The position numbers and the translations under genes are program-made. A stretch of DNA of 64,000 nucleotides from Psychromonas algarum (GTDB taxonomy: Bacteria > Pseudomonadota > Gammaproteobacteria > Enterobacterales > Psychromonadaceae): NCBI RefSeq assembly GCF_004376845.1, contig NZ_SNUW01000002.1:310001-374000 (forward strand), given 5' to 3'. Shown here in pieces: positions 56,182 through 64,000 of this stretch; the first letter of the stretch is position 1, and each line of letters begins with the position of its first letter. The notes beneath the pieces were generated by a model. The model was not told the origin of the DNA, searched no databases, and worked only from the letters and a program-made list of their open reading frames with translations.

Positions 56182-57315
56182 ATGTACGCAGTTATTAATT
56201 GCACAATTTATACCGGTGAATCAATACTTATTGACCACGCGATCATCATCTATAATGAGCAGATCCATAATATTATTCCTATGACTCAATTGCCTAAAGA
56301 GATGAAAACTATCGACCTTAATGGTAATAATGTATCAGCAGGTTTTATAGATTTACAGCTCAATGGATGTGGTGGTGTGATGTTCAATGGAGCAGAAACT
56401 GAGCAAACCTTAGCAACAATGCAAGCAGCCAATTTACGCTCAGGTACTACAAGTTATCTTCCTACTTTTATCACCGATAGCGATCAAAGTATGAAACTTG
56501 CCGTACAAGCAACACAAGATTATATGAAAAAAAACACTAATGAAGTATTAGGTTTACACCTTGAAGGCCCTTATATTAGTGTTGAAAAAAAAGGCATACA
56601 CCGACAGCAGTTTATTCGTCAAGCAGAGCAAGAGATGGTTGATTTTATCTGTGCGAATACACAAGTCATAAAAAAAGTAACTTTAGCACCAGAAGTAACA
56701 CCTATCACCATCATCGAGAAATTAGACCAAGCAGGCATTGTTGTTTCTTTAGGCCATAGTAATGCCACCTACCAACAAGCCACTGCAGCAATTCAACATG
56801 GCGCTAGTTGTGCAACACATTTATTTAATGCCATGACTTCTATTACCGGTAGAGAACCTGGATTAGTTGGTGCTGTTTATGACAATCATATTTATGCGGG
56901 AATCATTGCTGATGGCTTCCATGTGGCTTATGAAAATATACGTTTATCTAAAAAAATAATGGGAGATAAACTATTCCTAGTAACAGATGCCACTGCACCT
57001 GCTGGAGCTAAAATTGATCAGTTTGATTTTGTAGGCACAAAGGTTTATTACAAACAGGGAAAATGTGTTGCTGATGATGGCACTTTAGGCGGATCGGCAA
57101 TCACCATGATTGAATCAATTGAAAAATGTGTCAAACATGTTGGCATAACATTGGATGAGAGCTTACGCATGGCGACACTTTATCCAGCGAGAGTGATATC
57201 TGTTGATAATAAATTAGGCAGTATTAGCCCGGGTAAAATAGCGAACTTAGCCATTTTTGATAATGACTTTAACGTGACAGGCACCCTAGTCAACGGCATT
57301 TATAAAGCAGCTTAA
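56182..57315 (+). CDS. nagA: N-acetylglucosamine-6-phosphate deacetylase NagA
   Basis: A 377-residue amidohydrolase that removes acetate from GlcNAc-6-P, supplying NagB. The motifs [29 protein letters not shown] (metal Glu), [18 protein letters not shown] and the catalytic Asp in [10 protein letters not shown] are visible. As in E. coli-type NagA, the first motif is LQLNGCGG rather than HxH. The gene ends the nagB-nagA unit; no nagC follows, unlike the usual E. coli order. Confidence 0.95.
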   Translation: MYAVINCTIYTGESILIDHAIIIYNEQIHNIIPMTQLPKEMKTIDLNGNNVSAGFIDLQLNGCGGVMFNGAETEQTLATMQAANLRSGTTSYLPTFITDSDQSMKLAVQATQDYMKKNTNEVLGLHLEGPYISVEKKGIHRQQFIRQAEQEMVDFICANTQVIKKVTLAPEVTPITIIEKLDQAGIVVSLGHSNATYQQATAAIQHGASCATHLFNAMTSITGREPGLVGAVYDNHIYAGIIADGFHVAYENIRLSKKIMGDKLFLVTDATAPAGAKIDQFDFVGTKVYYKQGKCVADDGTLGGSAITMIESIEKCVKHVGITLDESLRMATLYPARVISVDNKLGSISPGKIANLAIFDNDFNVTGTLVNGIYKAA

Positions 57316-57360
57316 ACTATGAAGGTTTAATAAAAGCTCAGATCAAAGAAGGATCAAGTA

Positions 57361-57395
57361 AAAAAGAAGAGCAACATCATGTCACTCTTCTTTTT
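57361..57395. terminator. Bidirectional terminator between nagA and clpB
   Basis: A perfect 11-bp stem (AAAAAGAAGAG / CTCTTCTTTTT) with a 13-base loop between convergent genes. Confidence 0.8.
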
Positions 57396-57418
57396 AATAT
57401 ATTTAAATTCAACTCTTC

Positions 57419-59995
57419 TTATGATTGTAAGAAGACAATATGCCCTTCTTCTACATCGGCTTGAATATCCTTACCTGTACTTAACTCTCCAGATAATATT
57501 TTTTGTGCTAATGCATTTTCTAACAGTTGCTGAACCGCTCTTTTTAGTGGGCGAGCACCATAAACAGGGTCATAACCGGCGTTCACTAATAATTCAATTG
57601 AAGCATCACTAAAGTTCAGTAAATAATCTCGAGCTTTAAGACGAGACTGTAATTCCTGTAATTGGATCTTCGCAATTGATTTAATATGTTGCTCACTTAA
57701 TGGATGGAACACCACAGTTTCATCGATACGATTCAAAAACTCAGGCTTGAAATGTTTTGATAACACATCTAATAACGTGCTTTTAACATCATCATAAGCC
57801 GCTTTTGGAAATGCTTCTTGAATGATTTCAGAACCGATATTAGAGGTCATAATGATCACCGTGTTACGGAAATCAACAGTACGACCTTGGCCATCAGTTA
57901 AACGCCCATCGTCTAAAACCTGTAAAAGAATATTAAATACATCAGGATGTGCTTTCTCTATTTCATCCAATAAAATAACTGAATAAGGTTTACGACGCAC
58001 CGCTTCTGTTAAATATCCGCCCTCTTCATAGCCAACATAACCCGGAGGAGCACCTACTAAACGAGACACCGAATGTTTTTCCATAAACTCAGACATGTCG
58101 ATACGCACCATGTTATCCACACTATCAAACAAAAAGTTAGCTAATGCTTTACAAGATTCAGTTTTCCCCACCCCTGTTGGGCCTAAAAAGAGAAATGAAC
58201 CAATAGGACGGTCAGGATCACTTAATCCAGCTCGACTACGACGAATCGCATTTGAGATAGCATCAATCGCTTCATTTTGACCAACCACTTGAGAATGAAG
58301 GTGCTCTTCCATTTTTAACAGTTTATCTCTTTCACCTTGCAACATTTTAGCAACAGGGATCCCTGTCCAATGAGCAAGAATAGCGGCAATCTCAGTTTCA
58401 GTGACCGAGTGTTTCAACAAGGTCATCTCTTGCATTTCAGCTTGAGAAGCTAATTCCAACTGTTTTTCTAAATCAGGAATTCGCCCATATTGCAGCTCAG
58501 ACATACGTGTTAAATCTGTTGCTCTACTTGCAACTTCTAAATCTAAGCGAGCTTGCTCTAACAATTGCTTAATATTTTGCGCACCAGATAATACAGCTTT
58601 TTCAGTTTTCCAGATTTCATTCAATGATTGATATTCTTCGTCTTTTTCTTTTAAGGTTTCTTCTAAATCATTTAAGCGCTTAATACTGGCAACATCAGAA
58701 GAGTTTTGCAGTGCTTTTTTCTCAACATTTAGCTGAATTATTTTACGTCCTAATTTATCTAAACTTTCTGGTTTAGAGTCCATTTGTAATCGTATACTTG
58801 ATGCAGCTTCATCAATTAAATCAATCGCTTTATCTGGTAATTGTCGATCTGAAATATAGCGATGAGAAAGCGTTGCGGCTGCCACAATCGCAGGGTCGGT
58901 GATCTCTACTTTATGATGTAATTCATAACGCTCTTTTAAACCACGTAATATCGCAATGGTATCTTCCACCGTTGGTTCATCAACTTGTACTTTTTGGAAA
59001 CGACGTTCTAAGGCGGCATCTTTTTCAATATATTGACGATATTCATCTAACGTAGTTGCGCCAACACAATGTAACTCACCACGCGCAAGTGCTGGTTTTA
59101 ACATATTACTTGCGTCCATCGCACCATCAGTTTTCCCAGCACCAACCATGGTATGCAATTCATCAATAAATAAGATCACTTGACCTTCTTCTTTAGATAA
59201 CTCTGCAAGCACAGCTTTTAAACGTTCTTCAAATTCACCACGATATTTTGCACCAGCAATTAAAGACCCCATATCTAATGAAAGAACACGTTTATCTTTT
59301 AAACCTTCTGGCACTTCACCATTAATAATACGTTGTGCTAATCCTTCAACAATGGCGGTTTTACCCACACCGGGTTCGCCAATTATTACCGGATTATTTT
59401 TAGTACGACGTTGCAATACTTGCACCATACGACGAACTTCATCATCACGCCCAATAACAGGGTCAAGTTTCCCTTCTGCTGCACGTTCAGTTAAATCAAT
59501 TGTGTATTTCGCTAATGCTTGTTCTGGGCCTTCGCCATCTGCATTATTGACTGTTTGTCCTTGGCGTATTTTTTTCAAAGAGGCTTCAACTTTGCTTTTG
59601 TTAAGCCCTAATTTTTTTAAGACTTGGCCTGCTTCGCCTTTATCTTCACAAGCAGCCATTAAAAACATTTCTGATGAGATAAATTTATCTTTTGCTTTCT
59701 GTGCGTATTTATCACACAAGTTAAAAGTAACACCCAGTTGATTAGATAGTTGTATATCACCACCACTACCAGAAACTTTAGGTAAGCGGTCCAATATAGT
59801 AGATAACTCAGATCGTAATGAATTTATATTAATTTCAAGGTCAGACAGGATGCTAGGTATTGAGCCTCCATCTTGATTTAACATTGCCACCAATACATGG
59901 GCAGCTTCAATAAATTGATGATCACGACCTAATGCTATTGATTGAGCATCAGACAACGCCAATTGAAATTTGCTAGTTAGTTTATCTATACGCAT
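57419..59995 (-). CDS. clpB: Disaggregase chaperone ClpB
   Basis: An 858-residue Hsp100 disaggregase that works with DnaK to resolubilise aggregates. It has an N-domain (1-145), NBD1 with Walker [14 protein letters not shown] (about 205), a long coiled-coil M-domain (about 410-525), and NBD2 with [15 protein letters not shown] (about 605) and a C-terminal small domain. Length is the family norm. The start is ATG 59995 with AGGAG upstream; an upstream ATG at 60049 lies inside the promoter. A consensus heat-shock promoter precedes it. Gene order bamD-rluD-pgeF-clpB is as in E. coli. Confidence 0.97.
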   Translation of the reverse strand: MRIDKLTSKFQLALSDAQSIALGRDHQFIEAAHVLVAMLNQDGGSIPSILSDLEININSLRSELSTILDRLPKVSGSGGDIQLSNQLGVTFNLCDKYAQKAKDKFISSEMFLMAACEDKGEAGQVLKKLGLNKSKVEASLKKIRQGQTVNNADGEGPEQALAKYTIDLTERAAEGKLDPVIGRDDEVRRMVQVLQRRTKNNPVIIGEPGVGKTAIVEGLAQRIINGEVPEGLKDKRVLSLDMGSLIAGAKYRGEFEERLKAVLAELSKEEGQVILFIDELHTMVGAGKTDGAMDASNMLKPALARGELHCVGATTLDEYRQYIEKDAALERRFQKVQVDEPTVEDTIAILRGLKERYELHHKVEITDPAIVAAATLSHRYISDRQLPDKAIDLIDEAASSIRLQMDSKPESLDKLGRKIIQLNVEKKALQNSSDVASIKRLNDLEETLKEKDEEYQSLNEIWKTEKAVLSGAQNIKQLLEQARLDLEVASRATDLTRMSELQYGRIPDLEKQLELASQAEMQEMTLLKHSVTETEIAAILAHWTGIPVAKMLQGERDKLLKMEEHLHSQVVGQNEAIDAISNAIRRSRAGLSDPDRPIGSFLFLGPTGVGKTESCKALANFLFDSVDNMVRIDMSEFMEKHSVSRLVGAPPGYVGYEEGGYLTEAVRRKPYSVILLDEIEKAHPDVFNILLQVLDDGRLTDGQGRTVDFRNTVIIMTSNIGSEIIQEAFPKAAYDDVKSTLLDVLSKHFKPEFLNRIDETVVFHPLSEQHIKSIAKIQLQELQSRLKARDYLLNFSDASIELLVNAGYDPVYGARPLKRAVQQLLENALAQKILSGELSTGKDIQADVEEGHIVFLQS

Positions 59996-60029
59996 GGTAG
60001 TTCTCCTGAAATAATGACCTATAAAAAAG

Positions 60030-60055
60030 ATGGGGCTAAGCAAAAACATTTCAAG
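60030..60055 (-). promoter_or_regulatory. Sigma-32 heat-shock promoter of clpB
   Basis: Read leftward, CTTGAAA (60055-60049), a 13-base spacer and CCCCAT (60035-60030) reproduce the sigma-32 consensus exactly. The predicted start is about 30 bases before the clpB ATG. Confidence 0.85.
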
Positions 60056-60154
60056 GTTAAGAATGGAAGATCATGAAAAAAATTGTATAAATTTAAAACA
60101 ATTTAATGGAGGGATGTAACAATATAACGAAGAAAAAAGAGGTTAATGAGGCAC

Positions 60155-60895
60155 TTACTCAATCCAAATAAAAGTCGCTAAACGACCTGTTTTTCCATCA
60201 CGACGATAAGAATAAAATAGTTCAGGATCAGTAAATGTACATGAATTATTTTCAGTGATAGTGACACCATTGAAAGCAGTTAAGCGTAGTTTAGCTAATT
60301 GATGCAAATCCGCTAACCATTTATTGTTATGTGCAACAAAAGCATCTGCAGCTTTAGCATCTTGAGCAATAAATTCATTGCGCACCTCATCACCTATTTC
60401 AAAGGCATTAAGACCAATACAAGGGCCTAACCAAACAAGTAATTCGCTTGTATTAATCGCTAGCTCAGTACAAATATGGTTAATACTTTTTTCAATAATG
60501 CCATCACATAAACCACGCCACCCTGCATGAATAGCTGCAACAAAAGAACCTTGCTGATCGGTCACTAATACAGGTAAACAGTCTGCAGTCATAACAACAC
60601 AAGTACGTTGCTTAGAGTTGATCCAACTAGCATCTCCGTTGGTTGCTTGTGGCGTTTTGCTTGATAACTTAATTAAATCACAACTATGGGTTTGATTTAA
60701 CCAACAAAAATCAGGTGCATCAGAAAATTGTTCAGCTAATAACAAACGATTTTCTAATACATGCGATAGATTATCAGCAACATGCATTCCTAGATTCAAA
60801 CCAGCAAATTCACCTTCACTCACGCCACCCAAACGGGTTGTTGAATAAGCGTGAATATGAGTAGGAGCAGCCCAATTAGGTTTGATAAGTTGCAT
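60155..60895 (-). CDS. pgeF: Peptidoglycan editing factor PgeF (YfiH family)
   Basis: A 246-residue protein of the YfiH/DUF152 copper-oxidase-like family. The metal-binding residues are in NQTHSCDLI (His), VMTADCLPVLV (Cys) and AAIHAGWRGL (His). In E. coli YfiH/PgeF prevents misincorporation of L-Ser into muropeptides; related enzymes act on purine nucleosides. Its start lies six bases after the rluD stop, so the two form one transcript, followed by clpB with its own promoter. Confidence 0.92.
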   Translation of the reverse strand: MQLIKPNWAAPTHIHAYSTTRLGGVSEGEFAGLNLGMHVADNLSHVLENRLLLAEQFSDAPDFCWLNQTHSCDLIKLSSKTPQATNGDASWINSKQRTCVVMTADCLPVLVTDQQGSFVAAIHAGWRGLCDGIIEKSINHICTELAINTSELLVWLGPCIGLNAFEIGDEVRNEFIAQDAKAADAFVAHNNKWLADLHQLAKLRLTAFNGVTITENNSCTFTDPELFYSYRRDGKTGRLATFIWIE

Positions 60896-60901
60896 AGTGA
60901 G

Positions 60902-61882
60902 TTATAGGTCTAAATCATTTTCATGAGCAATCGTATCAGCTCGTAAAGCAGCGGCTAATGCTTTGAAGTCTTCAGGTGGTTCCGCGTGCCATTCCATCTC
61001 TTCACCTGTCATAGGATGTTCCAAACGTAACATAGTTGCATGCAATGCTTGACGTCTGAAACCACGCAATGCATCACTTAATTGTTCTGAAGCACCTTTT
61101 GGTGGACGAGGACGACCACCGTAAACTGGGTCTCCAGCAAGTACATGACCAATTGACATCATATGTACACGAATTTGATGCGTACGACCTGTTTCTAAAC
61201 GTAAACGTAAACGAGTGTGACCTCGGTATTTTTCTGCAATACGATAATGTGTGATCGCATCTTTCCCACCCGTATGATTAACCGCCATTTTTGTACGATG
61301 TACTTTATCTCGGCCAATAGGAGCATCAACTTTACCACCAGCGGTAAAACGACCACATGCTATTGCATCATATTCACGCGTCATTTGGCGAGCTTGCAAG
61401 CTTGTTACTAAATGTGTTTGCGCAGGTACTGTTTTAGCAACCACCATTAGGCCAGACGTTTCTTTATCTAATCGATGTACGATACCTGCTCGAGGAACTT
61501 CTGCAATACTTGGGTAATGGTATAACAATGCATTTAATAACGTGCCGTTAGAGTTACCAGCACCGGGATGAACAACTAATCCAGCAGGTTTATTGATCAC
61601 TAAAATATCGTCGTCTTCATAAACAATATCGATTTCAATTTTTTGAGCAACGTATGTTACTTCATCTTCTAATACAGCATTTACTTCTATCATTTGTCCT
61701 GTAAATACTTTTTCACGAGGAGTAGAAGAAACTTTGCCATCAATCTGTACCAAGCCTGCTAAAATCCACTCTTTAACACGAGAACGAGAATAATCAGGAA
61801 ACAGTGCGGCAACCGCTTGGTCTAATCGAAATCCTAACTGTTCGTCTGTTACTTCTGCAGATAGGTATATTGCTTGGCTCAT
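60902..61882 (-). CDS. rluD: 23S rRNA pseudouridine(1911/1915/1917) synthase RluD
   Basis: A 326-residue pseudouridine synthase that modifies helix 69 of 23S rRNA and is important for ribosome assembly. An S4-like RNA-binding domain (about 15-75, FRLDQAVAALFPDYSRSRVKEWI) is followed by the catalytic domain with HRLDKETSGLMVVAK, whose Asp is the catalytic residue, and RTHQIRVHM. It is divergent from bamD, as in E. coli. Confidence 0.96.
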   Translation of the reverse strand: MSQAIYLSAEVTDEQLGFRLDQAVAALFPDYSRSRVKEWILAGLVQIDGKVSSTPREKVFTGQMIEVNAVLEDEVTYVAQKIEIDIVYEDDDILVINKPAGLVVHPGAGNSNGTLLNALLYHYPSIAEVPRAGIVHRLDKETSGLMVVAKTVPAQTHLVTSLQARQMTREYDAIACGRFTAGGKVDAPIGRDKVHRTKMAVNHTGGKDAITHYRIAEKYRGHTRLRLRLETGRTHQIRVHMMSIGHVLAGDPVYGGRPRPPKGASEQLSDALRGFRRQALHATMLRLEHPMTGEEMEWHAEPPEDFKALAAALRADTIAHENDLDL

Positions 61883-62037
61883 AGTGCTCTCTTCTTGTAT
61901 TTTTTACGGTTGTCATTGATTTTGATAAAGTATCTACTCTGACACTCATCTTGTCACATTTTATCTTTTTTTACTTTTATTTCTTTCGGCGATAACCGAT
62001 ACTGTACTTTTTAATATTGGCCAACATTATAACACTT

Positions 62038-62829
62038 ATGAATAAGATCCTTAGACTAATAACGACCACTTTTTTTATTACCATTCTTCTCGCTGGTTGT
62101 TCATCTAAAAAAAATTCAAAGCCACAGGTGCCAGACAAACCACCTGTTGAATTATATCAAGATGCATCTGCCGCATTAGAATCAGCTAATTATGAAAAAG
62201 CCTCTGAAATTTTAGAAGCTTTAGATAGCCGCTATCCATTTGGACCTCATTCTGAACAAGTACAATTAGACTTAATTTATTCGTATTACAAGCGTAATGA
62301 AGTTGCATTAACATTGGCAAATATTGATAAATTTATTCGTTTAAATCCTACGCATAAAGACTTAGATTATCTTTATTACATGCGAGGCTTAACTAATTTA
62401 GCGGGTGATGATCAATTCTTTCAAGATTTATTTGGAATTGATCGTTTTAATCGAGACCAAAGTAATTCACAAAAAGCCTTTAAAGACTTTAATCAGATCT
62501 TAAAATATTACCCTGAAAGTGAATATGCAAAAGATGCTCGCCAACGTATGACGTATATTAAAAATCGTGTTGCTCGTTATGAGATATCCATTGCTGAATG
62601 GTACCTAAAACGTGAAGCTTATATCGCGGCAATTAATCGTAGTAAAACGGTCTTAAATAATTACCCTGATACTCGCTCAGTCAAAGATGCACTGGAAATA
62701 ATGATCCAATCATACAAAGAATTAGGATTAGCAGTACCAGAGAAAAATGCATTAGCAGTTTTGAAACTGAATTATCCTAACAGTATCGTGGTTCGACGCA
62801 GTGAACGTTGGACAATATTTGATTGGTAA
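62038..62829 (+). CDS. bamD: Outer-membrane assembly lipoprotein BamD
   Basis: A 263-residue outer-membrane lipoprotein, the essential TPR scaffold of the BAM complex that assembles beta-barrel proteins. The signal peptide ends with the lipobox LAGC (Cys21). TPR repeats fill residues 35-250, including ALDSRYPFGPHSEQVQLDLI and RLNPTHKDLDYLYYMRGLT, almost identical to other BamD proteins. I chose ATG 62038; a TTG seven codons earlier is open but would lengthen the signal peptide. Its stop codon forms the first bases of repeat copy E. Confidence 0.95.
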   Translation: MNKILRLITTTFFITILLAGCSSKKNSKPQVPDKPPVELYQDASAALESANYEKASEILEALDSRYPFGPHSEQVQLDLIYSYYKRNEVALTLANIDKFIRLNPTHKDLDYLYYMRGLTNLAGDDQFFQDLFGIDRFNRDQSNSQKAFKDFNQILKYYPESEYAKDARQRMTYIKNRVARYEISIAEWYLKREAYIAAINRSKTVLNNYPDTRSVKDALEIMIQSYKELGLAVPEKNALAVLKLNYPNSIVVRRSERWTIFDW

Positions 62830-62955
62830 TAGCAATCACAATAAATGCAATCGGTATCATCATTTATAAAATGATTAAAAACGGAAGCAATAAATAACGA
62901 ATAAAAAAGGAGAACTAAGTTCTCCTTTTTTATTCGTTATTTATTGCGATTAGTA

Positions 62956-62958
<3 letters not shown>
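62827..62958. repeat. Repeat copy E: 132-base element with 20-base inverted ends
   Basis: Left end TAATAGCAATCACAATAAAT (62827-62846) and right end, reverse complement of 62939-62958, TAATACTAATCGCAATAAAT agree at 17 of 20 positions. The left end resembles the CATAGCAATCACAA end of copies C and D and the right end resembles TAATACCAATTACATTA. The outermost bases are the TAA of bamD on one side and the TAA of glnB on the other. Confidence 0.65.
62887..62947. terminator. Perfect 30-bp inverted repeat between bamD and glnB
   Basis: Arms 62887-62916 and 62918-62947 are exact reverse complements around one central A (62917). The inner part, AAAAAAGGAGAACT / AGTTCTCCTTTTTT, has the form of a bidirectional rho-independent terminator for the convergent genes. 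The outer part (GCAATAAATAACGAAT) extends the stem well beyond what a terminator needs. Confidence 0.85.
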
Positions 62959-63594
<636 letters not shown>

Positions 63595-64000
63595 TTAATA
63601 AAGGTGGCGCCAGCTTAAACGACCCGTTAATTTCATATCATCAGGAAAACAAACAACTTTACCGGTACTTAAGGTAATACAAGTTTGTAATTGTGTTGAA
63701 CCATTTGAAATAACTTCTGATGTACTTCCATCTTCATTCTCAACAAATTCAGTTTTTGGTGAAGCAACAGTTGTCATCCCCGTTCCAACACCATCTAAGA
63801 ATTTATTTGAACCATCATCAGGCACTTCTAAAGACTCATCTTCTGGTGTACTAGGGTCATCAACAGAGGGAGTGCCAGGATTCCAACTTTTACCGGTATA
63901 AAGATTCAATTCCATATACCATCCTGTACCACCAACAACACAAGGATCCACACTTGGCATTAAAGTAATAAAGCTTACTTTATTCGCAAATACTGAACTA
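63595..64000 (-). CDS. PilY1-like type IV pilus tip/adhesin protein, C-terminal end only
   Basis: The frame is open from the window edge (SVFANKVSFITLMPSVDPC) to TAA 63597-63595, so this is the last 135 or so residues of a gene whose start lies beyond 64000; the internal Met at 63960 is not the start. The segment FITLMPSVDPCVVGGTGWYMELN matches the C-terminal end of PilY1 beta-propeller proteins (typically TxxPSxDPCxxGGxxWLxELD), and the protein ends LTGRLSWRHLY as PilY1 proteins end in a GR-SWR motif. PilY1 sits at the type IV pilus tip and promotes pilus assembly and adhesion. Neighbouring minor-pilin genes are expected outside the window. Confidence 0.85.
   Translation of the reverse strand, partial: SSVFANKVSFITLMPSVDPCVVGGTGWYMELNLYTGKSWNPGTPSVDDPSTPEDESLEVPDDGSNKFLDGVGTGMTTVASPKTEFVENEDGSTSEVISNGSTQLQTCITLSTGKVVCFPDDMKLTGRLSWRHLY

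Overview
The window is a low-GC stretch of gammaproteobacterial chromosome. Gene content and order (bamD/rluD/pgeF/clpB, gloB/yafS-like/rnhA/dnaQ, raiA/tyrA/aroF, an MSHA pilus biogenesis operon led by csrD, tandem glgC genes, a tRNA-Asp array) point to a marine, probably cold-adapted Psychromonas-like bacterium. That assignment is inferred from gene content; no 16S gene is present. I see no prophage, insertion sequence, CRISPR array or frameshifted gene. Almost everything is core or niche-adaptive metabolism, so the unusual material lies in the intergenic DNA and in a few gene arrangements.

Layout. 1-7.2 kb: 3' part of lipA, a KefB/KefC-type antiporter, a TRAP transporter operon (dctP-dctQ-dctM) with a candidate sigma-54 promoter, and a MarC-family membrane protein. 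7.2-16.6 kb: a tightly overlapping leftward operon mshI-mshI2-mshJ-mshK-mshL-mshM-mshN-mshE-mshG for the MSHA-type IV pilus machine, with no pilin genes after mshG. 16.8-19.7 kb: a PLP enzyme and csrD/mshH. 19.8-25.2 kb: rsmC, then glycogen synthesis (two glgC paralogues and glgA). 25.2-30 kb: cysG, mdh, an amino-acid binding protein, argR and an orphan type IV minor pilin. 30-37.6 kb: slt and the peptide importer yejABEF. 37.9-45.3 kb: raiA, tyrA-aroF, mltD, gloB, a YafS-like methyltransferase, rnhA and dnaQ. 45.6-46.3 kb: five identical tRNA-Asp genes behind a stable-RNA-type promoter, followed by a probable decayed sixth copy. 46.9-51.6 kb: a DUF4212/sodium-solute symporter pair followed by a cNMP-CBS-nucleotidyltransferase protein and a DnaQ-like exonuclease. 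51.8-57.3 kb: glnS and the N-acetylglucosamine genes nagE / nagB-nagA around a CRP site. 57.4-64 kb: clpB (sigma-32 promoter), pgeF, rluD, bamD, glnB and the C-terminal end of a PilY1-like adhesin running off the window.

How parts connect. Carbon-supply signalling recurs: near-consensus CRP sites sit upstream of raiA, between nagE and nagBA, and upstream of the symporter cluster. Csr control is suggested by a consensus CsrA-binding sequence over the csrD ribosome-binding site, close to glgC, a classical CsrA target. Surface-pilus functions occur at three separated places (msh operon, orphan pilin, PilY1).

The strongest non-genic signals are a dispersed intergenic repeat family with imperfect terminal inverted repeats (five copies, one fused to a perfect 30-bp-arm palindrome whose ends coincide with the bamD and glnB stop codons), and leader/trailer stems that flank tRNA-Asp copies 3-5 with a different sequence but the same pairing in each.
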